DNA of 22,091 nt from a virus. The stretch spans positions 1 to 22,091 of IMG/VR virus record IMGVR_UViG_3300003322_000101; one strand, written 5' to 3'. Of the stretch, positions 1 through 6,371 are shown piece by piece; positions within the stretch are counted from its first letter, which is position 1, and the number at the start of each line of letters is the position of its first letter. The position numbers and the translations under genes were made by a program. The notes under the pieces are model-generated. The model did no database searches. It saw only the letters and a program-made list of their open reading frames with translations, and was not told the DNA's origin.

Positions 1-204
1 GTCGATACCTCTGCCGCTGGCAGGACTGACCGCCGTTCCATGGGCGGGCTGGACTCTACTGGCCGGGGCTGTACGCGTCCCGGCGTCCTTTCCTTTGTCA
101 CTTTCCGCAAGGTCCACGCTTGCCGCTCCAACGGCATTCAACCTCGCCTTGCTCAACGCCCTCGTGACCACCTTTTGCACTTCGGTCCCGAGCAGCTTCG
201 CCAT
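1..204 (-). CDS. Unknown phage protein, N-terminal part only (runs off left edge)
   Basis: A minus-strand frame is open from an ATG at 204 to the left edge, giving 68 residues that begin MAKLLGTEVQKVVTRALSKA. A GGAG motif lies 8 bases before the ATG, which is good Shine-Dalgarno spacing. The first 30 residues look like an amphipathic helix. The rest is rich in Ala, Gly, Ser and Thr and includes a GTRTAP stretch. The start loosely resembles small head-tail or neck proteins of rhizobial phages, but that is only an impression and I assign no function. It is the only minus-strand gene I support, and it diverges from the early operon. GC at third codon positions is high at the start and weaker later, so a frameshift or a spurious frame cannot be excluded without the missing sequence. 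Confidence 0.5.
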   Translation of the reverse strand, partial: MAKLLGTEVQKVVTRALSKARLNAVGAASVDLAESDKGKDAGTRTAPASRVQPAHGTAVSPASGRGID

Positions 205-250
205 TTCGAAATCTCCGTCTTGAACGCCCCAAACCTAGACCGAGGCGGAC
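205..250. promoter_or_regulatory. Divergent intergenic region between leftward and rightward genes
   Basis: This 46-base gap separates a leftward gene (start at 204) from the rightward early operon (start at 251, or 290). Both units need promoters nearby, so this gap and the flanking coding ends probably hold them. I cannot point to a convincing -35/-10 pair on either strand. Ribosome-binding sites are visible on both sides: GGAG for the leftward gene and GAGG for the rightward one. Confidence 0.3.
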
Positions 251-661
251 ATGACGAAATCCACGAACATTCTACATCAGGTGAAACCAATGACTGTTGA
301 GGCGGCAAGCGACTTCGCCTCGCGCCTGCTCGATTTGGAGCAGCGCGGGTCATCAGACACGGAAAGCGCGCTCTATCGTCTTGAGCAGCGCTACGGCCTA
401 TCCCCGAACCAAATCATCCACCTTCGGTCTGGACGGGCCAAGTCGTGCGATGTTGGGCTGTTCGCTCGCCTTCGGGCTGCGTACCTTGACCTATGCGAGC
501 GGCAGGTCACCAAGCTCCAGCACGAAATCGCGATCACCCAGGCCACGGACGACGACGATGATCTTCGAGATTTGGAAGCTGATGCTGCGGCTTTGGCGCG
601 CAAGATCAAAGCGAAAAAAGCAGGACTGAGGCTCGCCGCCTCCAATAGGGGGCGGAAATGA
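251..661 (+). CDS. Small conserved phage protein with HTH-like segment
   Basis: This 136-residue, mostly helical protein is the first gene of the rightward operon. Residues about 40-75 (ALYRLEQRYGLSPNQIIHL and the following Arg/Lys-rich stretch) could form a helix-turn-helix. The middle is a long charged helix with an acidic run (DDDDD) near residue 100, and the C-terminus is strongly basic. Similar small proteins occur at the start of early operons in rhizobial prophages, from memory rather than a search. Two starts are possible: ATG 251 after GAGG, or ATG 290 after AGGTGA, which has the better spacing and would remove 13 residues. It overlaps the HNH gene by four bases (ATGA), implying coupled translation. 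A DNA-binding role is inferred, not shown. Confidence 0.65.
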   Translation: MTKSTNILHQVKPMTVEAASDFASRLLDLEQRGSSDTESALYRLEQRYGLSPNQIIHLRSGRAKSCDVGLFARLRAAYLDLCERQVTKLQHEIAITQATDDDDDLRDLEADAAALARKIKAKKAGLRLAASNRGRK

Positions 662-1041
662 GCATCGCAGCGAACCGGATCAACGCCGCGTTCCTCAGGT
701 CGTACCGAGCCAACGCTCTCACGGCTCAGGGCGGCTACTGCAAATACTGCCTTCGCCCGCTGCCTCGCAACGCCGCCACTGCGGATCACCGCCGGCCGAA
801 AGCTGCGGGCGGCAACGATTACCCGTCGAACATCGTAGCCGCCTGCCAGCCTTGCAATAGCGCGAAGGGCAAGATGTCCGAACGCGCCTTCCTGTCAGCG
901 ATCAAGGGCAATGCCAGCATTCCCGTGCCGCTGATGCTCGTCCGCTTCACCCGGCGGCTGTGGCAGGCCACGCATGGCGCTTCGAGGCGCATCAGTTCCG
1001 CCGCTGGCGTTCCGTACCACGGCCCAAAACGGGCCGCCTGA
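658..1041 (+). CDS. HNH endonuclease, phage type
   Basis: This 127-residue protein carries a compact HNH nuclease signature: a first zinc pair C28-x2-C31 (CKYC), a catalytic DH at residues 43-44 (ADHRRP), Asn58, and a second zinc pair C63-x2-C66 followed by N67 (CQPCN). HNH domains use a beta-beta-alpha metal fold to cut or nick DNA. In phages, free-standing ones act as homing nucleases, packaging cofactors, or nucleases against competing DNA. It lies just before two DNA methyltransferases, so a link with modification is possible. It is far from the terminase genes, which makes a packaging role less obvious. AGGGGGCGGAA gives a strong ribosome site, and the ATG overlaps the previous stop. Confidence 0.85.
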   Translation: MSIAANRINAAFLRSYRANALTAQGGYCKYCLRPLPRNAATADHRRPKAAGGNDYPSNIVAACQPCNSAKGKMSERAFLSAIKGNASIPVPLMLVRFTRRLWQATHGASRRISSAAGVPYHGPKRAA

Positions 1042-1073
1042 ACCCGACTGCACCTCAACCAATGGAGACGTGA

Positions 1074-1382
1074 ATGCCCGACCACAACTATTCGACCGCG
1101 ACAAATGCCCCGTTTGCCAAGCAGGCGCCGGAACAGAACCCGGACACGTTCTACGCCGTTGCCGAGCAGGCGAACGGCCGAATGTCCGACTTCCTCATGA
1201 GCCTGTCGGCGCTGACCGATCAGCTTTGCGGTGGCGAACCCCCTCAGGCCGAAGACACCAGCGCCGGGCTCCGCGGCGTTCCCAACGGTCACTTCGCCAG
1301 CGCCGCGGATAACTGCCGGTCGATCATGCTCAAGCTGGAGCAGGCCAACCGGATGCTTCAGCGAGTGCGCGACCAGCTCTGA
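1074..1382 (+). CDS. Hypothetical phage protein, helical
   Basis: The product is 102 residues and I do not recognise a domain. The first 25 residues are polar and rich in Asn, Pro and Ala. The rest appears to be two helices: about 27-52 (AEQANGRMSDFLMSLSALTD), then about 75-102 (CRSIMLKLEQANRMLQRVRD) after a Gly/Pro-rich loop. Such a helical pair suggests a small oligomeric or partner-binding protein. The start is supported by GGAG seven bases upstream. It sits between the HNH and cytosine methyltransferase genes with gaps of about 30-40 bases, and is likely part of the same early transcript. The protein call is firm because of coding bias and the ribosome site; the function is unknown. Confidence 0.6.
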   Translation: MPDHNYSTATNAPFAKQAPEQNPDTFYAVAEQANGRMSDFLMSLSALTDQLCGGEPPQAEDTSAGLRGVPNGHFASAADNCRSIMLKLEQANRMLQRVRDQL

Positions 1383-1420
1383 CTCCCTCTCCACCATAAC
1401 AGAACACGGGGCGAAAGAAG

Positions 1421-2056
1421 ATGGGCAAGCTACGGGCGTTGGATTTGTTCTGCTGCGCTGGCGGCGCCAGCATGGGGCTTTCGAAGGCTGGCTTCGAGGT
1501 GGTCGGCGTCGATATCCGGCCGCAGCCGAACTACCCGTTTGAGTTCCACCTGGCAGATGCGCTGACGTTCCCGCCTGAGGGCTTCGACTTCATATGGGCA
1601 TCGCCGCCCTGCCAAGCCCATTCGAAGACCAGGGCAATTCACGGCAAGGACTACCCTGACCTCATACCGCAAACTCGTGAAAAGCTCAAAAAATCCGGGC
1701 TTCCATTCGTCATTGAAAACGTTCCGGGCGCTCCTCTGGAGGGCTCCTTCATGCTCTGCGGGACGATGTTCGGCCTCAAGGTAATCCGGCATCGAAACTT
1801 CGAAGCAAGCTTCACGGTCCTGACGCCCGAGTGCGGCCGGCACGGGTCGACCAATTCGCACCGTGGCTACAGCACCGGGGCAGAGTTCGTCACTGTCGCG
1901 GGCAACAACTACCGCCGCGTCGAGGGCGCCGCCGCTATGGGCATTGATTGGTACATGCCGCGCTCGGAATTGAGCCAAGCCATCCCGCCCGCCTATTCCG
2001 AGTTCATCGGGCGCGCTGCCATCGACCATATCGAAGCTCAGAGGATGGCAGCATGA
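1421..2056 (+). CDS. Small C5-cytosine DNA methyltransferase (phage type)
   Basis: This enzyme would transfer a methyl group from S-adenosylmethionine to carbon 5 of cytosine in DNA. Motif I is clear at residues 8-20 (DLFCCAGGASMGL, the SAM pocket). Motif IV is ASPPCQAHS at 60-68 with catalytic Cys64, motif VI is ENV at 99-101, and an RHRNFE segment near 123 resembles motif VIII. The C-terminal SQAIPPAYSEFIG at 185-197 fits motifs IX/X. At 211 residues it is much shorter than standard enzymes of over 300 residues, so the target-recognition region between motifs VIII and IX is minimal. This compact form is common in phages. The likely role is protecting phage DNA from host restriction. There is no adjacent cognate restriction enzyme other than the HNH gene. 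The next gene starts within its stop codon. Confidence 0.87.
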   Translation: MGKLRALDLFCCAGGASMGLSKAGFEVVGVDIRPQPNYPFEFHLADALTFPPEGFDFIWASPPCQAHSKTRAIHGKDYPDLIPQTREKLKKSGLPFVIENVPGAPLEGSFMLCGTMFGLKVIRHRNFEASFTVLTPECGRHGSTNSHRGYSTGAEFVTVAGNNYRRVEGAAAMGIDWYMPRSELSQAIPPAYSEFIGRAAIDHIEAQRMAA

Positions 2057-2382
2057 ACCTGCTTGGCATCTTCTCCCAGCGCCATCCCGCCCCCGACCGC
2101 GAGTTCATCGAAACCCGCACCGAGAACCTGTTCCTCCGCGCCAAGGCCGAAGCTGCGTCCATCGTAGCTGCTGAAAGCATCGGACGGGCCTTCGCGCTCG
2201 AAAGCTACATCGACCGGCTGTCGCGTCCCCGTCGTGAGCCCCGCAGGGACAAAGGCTCCGTAGCTGAAGCCAAGCGGGTAATGACAGCGCAGCTCACGGC
2301 TGAGAACAAGCTTTCCGCGCAAGTCAACGCCGCCATTGCCCGTGCATCTGTTCGCCAAGAGGCGGGGAAGGAGGGACGGTGA
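2053..2382 (+). CDS. Unknown protein between the two methyltransferases
   Basis: This 109-residue protein starts at ATG 2053, overlapping the cytosine methyltransferase stop by four bases, and ends overlapping the GTG start of the next methyltransferase by four bases. It is almost entirely helical and Ala/Glu/Arg-rich, with a probable long helix at residues 20-55. A basic patch RPRREPRRDKG around 58-68 could contact nucleic acid, and a second helix covers about 70-105. No zinc motif, membrane segment or catalytic motif is visible. The double overlap implies it is made in step with both enzymes. A role as partner or accessory to DNA modification is a reasonable guess from position only, and I do not recognise the family. 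Confidence 0.65.
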   Translation: MNLLGIFSQRHPAPDREFIETRTENLFLRAKAEAASIVAAESIGRAFALESYIDRLSRPRREPRRDKGSVAEAKRVMTAQLTAENKLSAQVNAAIARASVRQEAGKEGR

Positions 2383-3149
2383 GCCCGCGCAAGGAAGTTC
2401 TGGCTGAAGGCGTGGAAGTGTGGCTGGGGGATTGCCTCGAGGTGCTGCCGACCCTTGGGCTGGTCGACCACGTCATCAGCGACCCTCCGTACGAAGACGA
2501 ACTGCACAAGGCGATGGGGCGGATTCGTCGCAACGATGGCCAAGAGATGGTGCAGGATCTCGGGTTCGATGGCGTCAACGCCGATCGTAACTCAATCGCG
2601 GCCGCTTGTGTAGGTGCATCGTCTGGGTGGGTGATCTTGTTCACCTTGGCGGAGGGTGTCCGCGCGTGGCGTGACGACCTGCAGGCCGCTGGCGCGAAGT
2701 GGGACACAACATGCTTTTGGGTGAAGCCTGACGCCAGCCCGAGGTTCAATGGGCAGGGCGCGGCAAGGGGCGCTGAATGCTTCGTCACCTGCTGGGCAGG
2801 TAAGGGGCACCGCTCATGGAACGCTGGCGGCAAGCGCGGGGTATACACGCACCTCGTGAACTACGGGCGTCAGGGCGAGCACCCGACAGAGAAGCCCATC
2901 CCGCTCATGTCGGAGATCATCGCCGATTTCACCAAGCCAGGTGACTTGGTGTGCGACCCGTTCTGCGGATCTGGCGCCACTGGCGTTGCCGCTGTCAAGC
3001 ACGGGCGCCGCTTCGTTGGCATAGAGCAGAACCAGCGATGGTTTGACCTGTCCTGCCACCGCATTTCTGACGCGCTGAAGCAAGGCGACATGTTCGTTGC
3101 GCCGCCGGCTAAGGCCGAACAACTCTCCATTCTGGACGGTGCAGCATGA
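2379..3149 (+). CDS. DNA amino-methyltransferase (N6-adenine or N4-cytosine), beta-class order
   Basis: This 256-residue enzyme would methylate an exocyclic amino group of adenine or cytosine using SAM. The catalytic DPPY lies at residues 35-38, before the SAM-binding FxGxG motif DPFCGSGATG at 193-202. That order, with the target-recognition region between them (about 39-167), defines the beta class. HPTEKP at 168-173 is the conserved segment before the SAM site in this family. DPPY is most often seen in N6-adenine enzymes but does not exclude N4-cytosine. The start is GTG 2379, overlapping the previous stop as GTGA, with GGAGGGAC as the ribosome site. Like its neighbour it is probably an orphan modification enzyme that shields phage DNA or alters gene expression. 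No partner restriction gene is evident. Confidence 0.9.
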   Translation: MSPRKEVLAEGVEVWLGDCLEVLPTLGLVDHVISDPPYEDELHKAMGRIRRNDGQEMVQDLGFDGVNADRNSIAAACVGASSGWVILFTLAEGVRAWRDDLQAAGAKWDTTCFWVKPDASPRFNGQGAARGAECFVTCWAGKGHRSWNAGGKRGVYTHLVNYGRQGEHPTEKPIPLMSEIIADFTKPGDLVCDPFCGSGATGVAAVKHGRRFVGIEQNQRWFDLSCHRISDALKQGDMFVAPPAKAEQLSILDGAA

Positions 3150-3277
3150 CTCTCCCCCAAGAGGCATCAATGCGTGAGCCCAAGAAGATAGACCGCAAGC
3201 TCTACGTGGCGATCAACAAGGTCCACAGGTCCAACAAGGCAAAGCTCAGGGACGTGGTGGAGGGGGCGAAGAAATGA
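3146..3277 (+). CDS. Very small basic protein (43 aa)
   Basis: A 43-residue frame starts at ATG 3146, overlapping the methyltransferase stop by four bases, and ends overlapping the next ATG at 3274 by four bases. The product is strongly basic, with 13 Lys or Arg in 43 residues (for example EPKKIDRKLY and VHRSNKAKL), and would form one or two helices. An alternative in-frame ATG at 3170 would leave 35 residues. The perfect overlap at both ends, continuing the pattern of this operon, is the main evidence that it is real. Nothing identifies a function. A small nucleic-acid-binding or inhibitor protein is possible but unproven. Confidence 0.5.
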   Translation: MTLPQEASMREPKKIDRKLYVAINKVHRSNKAKLRDVVEGAKK

Positions 3278-3531
3278 GCAAGTCTGTCAAGGAATCAACC
3301 GTCGAGATACTGGCGCTCTACTCGCTTGGCGTCCCGCTGGCGGTGATATGCACCGAGTACGAGATCAGGCCCGATACTCTGCGCAGTCTCGCCAGCTATC
3401 ACAAGGTCCGGCGCCCCGACGACAGCGATGCTGTGTTCTTCCATCGCATCGCCCGGTGCGAACGCATCAGCCGCCACGTCAAAGAATACCCTGGAACGTC
3501 GCTGTTCTCAACTCTGGAGGCGGCGGCATGA
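3274..3531 (+). CDS. Small putative helix-turn-helix protein
   Basis: This 85-residue protein has, at about residues 5-48, a pattern typical of simple helix-turn-helix units: a first helix (STVEILALYSLGV), a turn, then AVICTEYEIRPDTLRSLASY as the second and recognition helices. This resembles sigma-region-4 or resolvase-like folds, where a sensing helix precedes the recognition helix. The second half (FHRIARCERISRHVKEYPG) is basic and helical. A GGAGGGGGCG stretch precedes the ATG, which overlaps the stop of the 43-residue gene. Its stop in turn overlaps the next gene. It may be a small transcription regulator of the phage early or late switch. This rests on fold pattern alone, and I do not recognise a named family. 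Confidence 0.6.
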   Translation: MSKSVKESTVEILALYSLGVPLAVICTEYEIRPDTLRSLASYHKVRRPDDSDAVFFHRIARCERISRHVKEYPGTSLFSTLEAAA

Positions 3532-3926
3532 GTGTCGTGATGGAGCAGCACCGGCGCTGGAAGGGCGCAAATGCGCGCCTGATGGGCACGGGAGCTCCGC
3601 CGCCGAAGCTCATCTGCCCTTGCTGCGGCCAAGAGGTGGAAACCACCGGGTCTAGCGCGGCAAGAGCCCTGGCTTTCGTCAAACTGTCTCCCGCCTGCCG
3701 GAAGCTGGTCAACATGCTGACTGCGGCCTATCCGAAGCCGGTGCTGGGCGCCGATATCGCGAACGTCCTCTGGTACGGGATGCCACGGCCGCCACTCACT
3801 CGCAATCGCGTCCTCGCTGTCTACCGCGCCAACATCAACAAGGTGGTGCGACCCTACGGCTGGGAACTGCAAGGGGCGTACCTCGACGCCGGGTCAACTC
3901 GTCTTGTGAAAGTGCGTGGGGCCTGA
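3528..3926 (+). CDS. Zinc-knuckle plus winged-helix protein, putative regulator
   Basis: The product is 132 residues. A short cysteine cluster CPCCG at residues 30-34 resembles a zinc knuckle, with C57 a possible further ligand. Residues about 52-130 have the layout of an OmpR/PhoB-like winged helix: a helix at 53-68 (LSPACRKLVNMLTAAY), the segment LGADIANVLWYG, a recognition-like helix at 92-107 (NRVLAVYRANINKVV), and a beta wing (YGWELQGAYLD...TRLVKV). There is no receiver domain, so it would not be controlled by a kinase. It is probably a DNA-binding regulator of phage genes or of the origin. The start is ATG 3528 overlapping the previous stop (ATGA). It ends just before a 95-base gap, the first real break in the chain of overlaps. 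Confidence 0.62.
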   Translation: MSVVMEQHRRWKGANARLMGTGAPPPKLICPCCGQEVETTGSSAARALAFVKLSPACRKLVNMLTAAYPKPVLGADIANVLWYGMPRPPLTRNRVLAVYRANINKVVRPYGWELQGAYLDAGSTRLVKVRGA

Positions 3927-4021
3927 CGCGGGCCCGTCAAGAACGTAAAGTGAACGAACAGACTTGTTTAGACGCGGAGTCGTTAGCCCAACAGGGCGAC
4001 GCAAAGGAGTAGAATCCACGC
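3927..4021 (+). promoter_or_regulatory. Intergenic gap with small hairpin, before the replication genes
   Basis: This 95-base gap is longer than the usual spacing in this operon. It contains a hairpin GCCC-AACA-GGGC at 3986-3997, extended by GTC/GAC (3979-3981 with 3998-4000) around a four-base bulge. A direct repeat GAACG occurs near 3935-3955. The AAGGAG at 4004-4009 is the ribosome site for the next gene, at a rather long 12 bases. A promoter or operator for the replication genes could be here, but I cannot identify -35/-10 boxes. Confidence 0.22.
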
Positions 4022-4198
4022 ATGACAAACGTGATTTCTATCAGGGTCGCAACGGAGCGCCGCGACCTAAGTGTAGAGCAGGCATGGGAACGCTACATCG
4101 CGGCCATGCAGAAGTCCAAGGAGACGCTTCGCATCGAAGACGGCATTGCGGCCGGTAAAGCGTATCGCCAGTTTCTCGAGCTGTACGCGAGGAACTGA
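4022..4198 (+). CDS. Short protein before the helicase (58 aa)
   Basis: A 58-residue frame starts at ATG 4022 and ends in TGA that overlaps the helicase ATG (TGATG). It begins with a beta-like MTNVISIRVA, followed by two helices (LSVEQAWERYIAAMQKSKET and IEDGIAAGKAYRQFLELYA). The composition is balanced and the coupling to the helicase is tight, so it is likely real. Small proteins in this position in phage replication modules can be helicase loaders or inhibitors, but nothing in the sequence shows that here. It may simply be a conserved phage protein of unknown role. The ribosome site AAGGAG lies about 12 bases upstream, slightly far. Confidence 0.58.
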   Translation: MTNVISIRVATERRDLSVEQAWERYIAAMQKSKETLRIEDGIAAGKAYRQFLELYARN

Positions 4199-5544
4199 TG
4201 ACCACGCTCGCGGCCAACATCGCCCTTGACGAAGTAGACAACGAAATCTCGCTTCTCGGCACGTTGCTCATGGCGCCAGAGGTGTTCCCCGCCGTGTGCG
4301 GCCGTGTGCGTCCCGAGTGGTTCTCGGACGGGCTGTTGCGCTACATGTTCGAGACCGCCTGCGGCATCGTCGGCGATGGCTCGCGTCTGTCGCCCCAGCC
4401 CATCATCGCGGCGCTTCCTGCCGACTGCGGCGCCATTCGTCGCGAAGACCTCTACGCCCGCGTCTGTGGCGCCGCCATGCCCGTGTCCAGCCTTGGAGGC
4501 ATGATAGCCGTCGCCAAGGACCGCTGGGCTCGGCGCGAATTGCTAGCGCGTGCGGATGACATCCGGGCCCGTGCGGTGATGACGAACGAGAATCCGTTCG
4601 ACCTCGCCACCGACTTGGTTCTTGGCCTCGACCAGGTGAACGCCGATCGCACCGAAAGCCGCATCAAGACCTTGGACGATGCGATGGCCACTTTGGATGA
4701 CGCCCCCGCCAAACGCCGCGGCGCCACCACCGGATTGCTGGCACTCGACAAGAAGCTCAACGGCTACGTGCCGGGGCAGCTCTATGTCATCGCAGGACGG
4801 CCTGGCATGGGCAAGTCCGCCTTCATGTGTTCCTCGCTGCGGCGCACCGCGCAGTATGGCAAGGGCGTAGCGATCTTCTCGCTCGAGATGACCGCAGAGG
4901 AGATCAGCGCACGGTGCCTGTCGGATTCGCTCGATAGCACGGCCGCCCCGATGTTCGGCGCCATTCTCAACGACCAGATGAGCGCCGATCAGAAAGACAT
5001 GCTGGTTTTGGGCAAGGATAGCCTGGCGGGCCTCCCGCTCTATATCGAGGACGAAGCACGCCTCACTTTCACACAGATCATCGCCAAGGCGCGCGAAGTG
5101 AAGGCTAAGCTCAACGCGGCCGGGTTCCCACTGTCGGTCGTGTGCATCGACCACATGGGACTGGTGACGCCTTCGAACCGCTATGCCGGCAACAAGGTGG
5201 CTGAGGCGGGTGAGGTGTCAGGGCAGGCTAGGGCGCTGGCGAAGGAGTTGGACTGCTGCGTCGTCCTTCTGTGCCAACTCAGCCGCGAAGTCGAGAAGCG
5301 CGACGACAAGCGTCCCGTCATGTCGGACCTTCGTTGGTCCGGTGAAATCGAGCAGGACGCGCACGTCATCGGCTTCCTCTATCGCGAGGCCTACTACCTG
5401 GCGCAAGACGCCAACGCCGATCCTTACAAAGTCAGCGAAGTAAGGAATCGACTGGAATTTCTCATCCGAAAGAACCGCAACGGCGAGACCGCTGATGTCT
5501 CTCTGTGGTGTTCAATCGGCCACTCCATGATCCGGGACGAATAG
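4198..5544 (+). CDS. dnaB-like: DnaB-type replicative DNA helicase
   Basis: This 448-residue helicase would unwind the fork ahead of the phage replisome, loading as a hexameric ring. The N-terminal helical domain (about 10-115) matches DnaB, with a linker up to about 170. The RecA-like domain carries Walker A GRPGMGKS at 200-207, a FSLEM segment at 228-231, Walker B VVCIDHMG at 314-321, QLSREVEKR at 360-368 (sensor/DNA-binding region) and the IEQDAH element at 384-389. The usual DLRESG is DLRWSG here (377-382), replacing a strongly conserved acidic residue. Length is close to bacterial DnaB (about 470). Its presence suggests a semi-independent replication module that still borrows host primase or polymerase, unless those are encoded outside the window. 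Confidence 0.93.
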   Translation: MTTLAANIALDEVDNEISLLGTLLMAPEVFPAVCGRVRPEWFSDGLLRYMFETACGIVGDGSRLSPQPIIAALPADCGAIRREDLYARVCGAAMPVSSLGGMIAVAKDRWARRELLARADDIRARAVMTNENPFDLATDLVLGLDQVNADRTESRIKTLDDAMATLDDAPAKRRGATTGLLALDKKLNGYVPGQLYVIAGRPGMGKSAFMCSSLRRTAQYGKGVAIFSLEMTAEEISARCLSDSLDSTAAPMFGAILNDQMSADQKDMLVLGKDSLAGLPLYIEDEARLTFTQIIAKAREVKAKLNAAGFPLSVVCIDHMGLVTPSNRYAGNKVAEAGEVSGQARALAKELDCCVVLLCQLSREVEKRDDKRPVMSDLRWSGEIEQDAHVIGFLYREAYYLAQDANADPYKVSEVRNRLEFLIRKNRNGETADVSLWCSIGHSMIRDE

Positions 5545-5546
5545 CA

Positions 5547-6371
5547 ATGAGCGAACCCTGGATGAAGTTCTACCCCCGCGACTGGCGCGGTGACCAAGCT
5601 CTCAGGGCCGTCAGCGTGGCTGCGCGCGGGCTCTGGATCGACTGCCTCTGCATCATGCATGAGGCGAAGCCGTATGGGCACCTGGTGCTCAACGGCGCTC
5701 CCGTAGACGACGACACCCTAGCCCGGATGACAGGCGCATCGGTGGACGAGGTCTCGGACCTCATGACCGAACTGAGACAAGCCGGAGTGCTGAGCACCAC
5801 AGGCAAAGGTGTCGTCTTCTCGCGCCGCATGACGAAGGATCATGCTCGCGCCCAGAAAGGGCGAAAAGCTGCCAACAAGCGTTGGTCGCAAGTGCCTGAT
5901 GGCGAACAACAATCAGGCGCACCCAATGGGTCACCCAGTGGGATACCTACTACTCATATACCAGAAACCAGAAGCCATAAGGCTTCTGGTGATGGTTTCT
6001 TACTCGACAAAGTGGTTGAGGCCGCGAGCGTCAATGGGGCTTGCCATCCAGGCATTTCCCCATCGATCGGTCTCATCTTCGACCTCGTAACCACCAAAAA
6101 CTACAACCTCGAAACCGACGTGTTGCCAAGCATTCGGCGCGTTGCCAGCCCCGAAATCTCGAGCTGCGCCTACTTCGTCAAGGTCATCGTTTCCGACGCG
6201 AAGAAGCGGGCCGCTGTCCCTTCCAAAGCCCCGGTGCCCGGTGAGGATTGGCAGGGTCGCATGGCGGTCTGGGACGCCAACAGAACGTGGGTTCACGGCT
6301 GGGGCCCGAAGCCCGGCGAACCTGGCTGCCGCGTTCCCCCCTCCCTCCTCAATACGAGAGCAGCAGCATGA
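5547..6371 (+). CDS. DUF1376-like replication-associated protein
   Basis: This 274-residue protein starts at ATG 5547, two bases after the helicase stop. The N-terminus (about 4-105) has the feature set of DUF1376-like phage proteins: WMKFYPRDWRGD, a VSVAARGLWIDCLCIMHEA helix, then a winged-helix-like part (LARMTGASVDEVSDLMTEL and VFSRRMTKD). A basic stretch follows (ARAQKGRKAANKRW, 106-119), then a low-complexity linker rich in Gly, Ser and Pro (about 120-150). The C-terminal region (about 160-274) includes a WQGRMAVWDANRTW motif. Such proteins sit beside helicase genes and are thought to act in replication initiation or helicase loading, which fits the context. The linker DNA holds a strong inverted repeat (5963-6000). 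The exact biochemical role is unknown. Confidence 0.72.
   Translation: MSEPWMKFYPRDWRGDQALRAVSVAARGLWIDCLCIMHEAKPYGHLVLNGAPVDDDTLARMTGASVDEVSDLMTELRQAGVLSTTGKGVVFSRRMTKDHARAQKGRKAANKRWSQVPDGEQQSGAPNGSPSGIPTTHIPETRSHKASGDGFLLDKVVEAASVNGACHPGISPSIGLIFDLVTTKNYNLETDVLPSIRRVASPEISSCAYFVKVIVSDAKKRAAVPSKAPVPGEDWQGRMAVWDANRTWVHGWGPKPGEPGCRVPPSLLNTRAAA
5963..6000. repeat. Inverted repeat inside the DUF1376-like gene
   Basis: The arms 5967-5976 (ACCAGAAGCC) and 5981-5990 (GGCTTCTGGT) are perfectly complementary over 10 bp around an ATAA loop. An outer pair, AGAAACC (5963-5969) with GGTTTCT (5994-6000), allows an alternative or extended stem. It lies in the stretch encoding the low-complexity linker, where protein constraint is weak. 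There is no T run after it, so it is not a standard terminator. It could be a transcript-stability, pausing or protein-binding element. Confidence 0.6.

Noticed and set aside
203-212. Perfect palindrome ATTTCGAAAT over the leftward start codon
   Set aside because: A 10-base palindrome is expected about twenty times by chance in 22 kb, and no second copy forms an operator array.
40-300. Plus-strand open frame at the left edge
   Set aside because: It overlaps both the leftward gene and the start of the 251 gene, has no ribosome site, and has an implausible Arg/His/Cys-rich composition.
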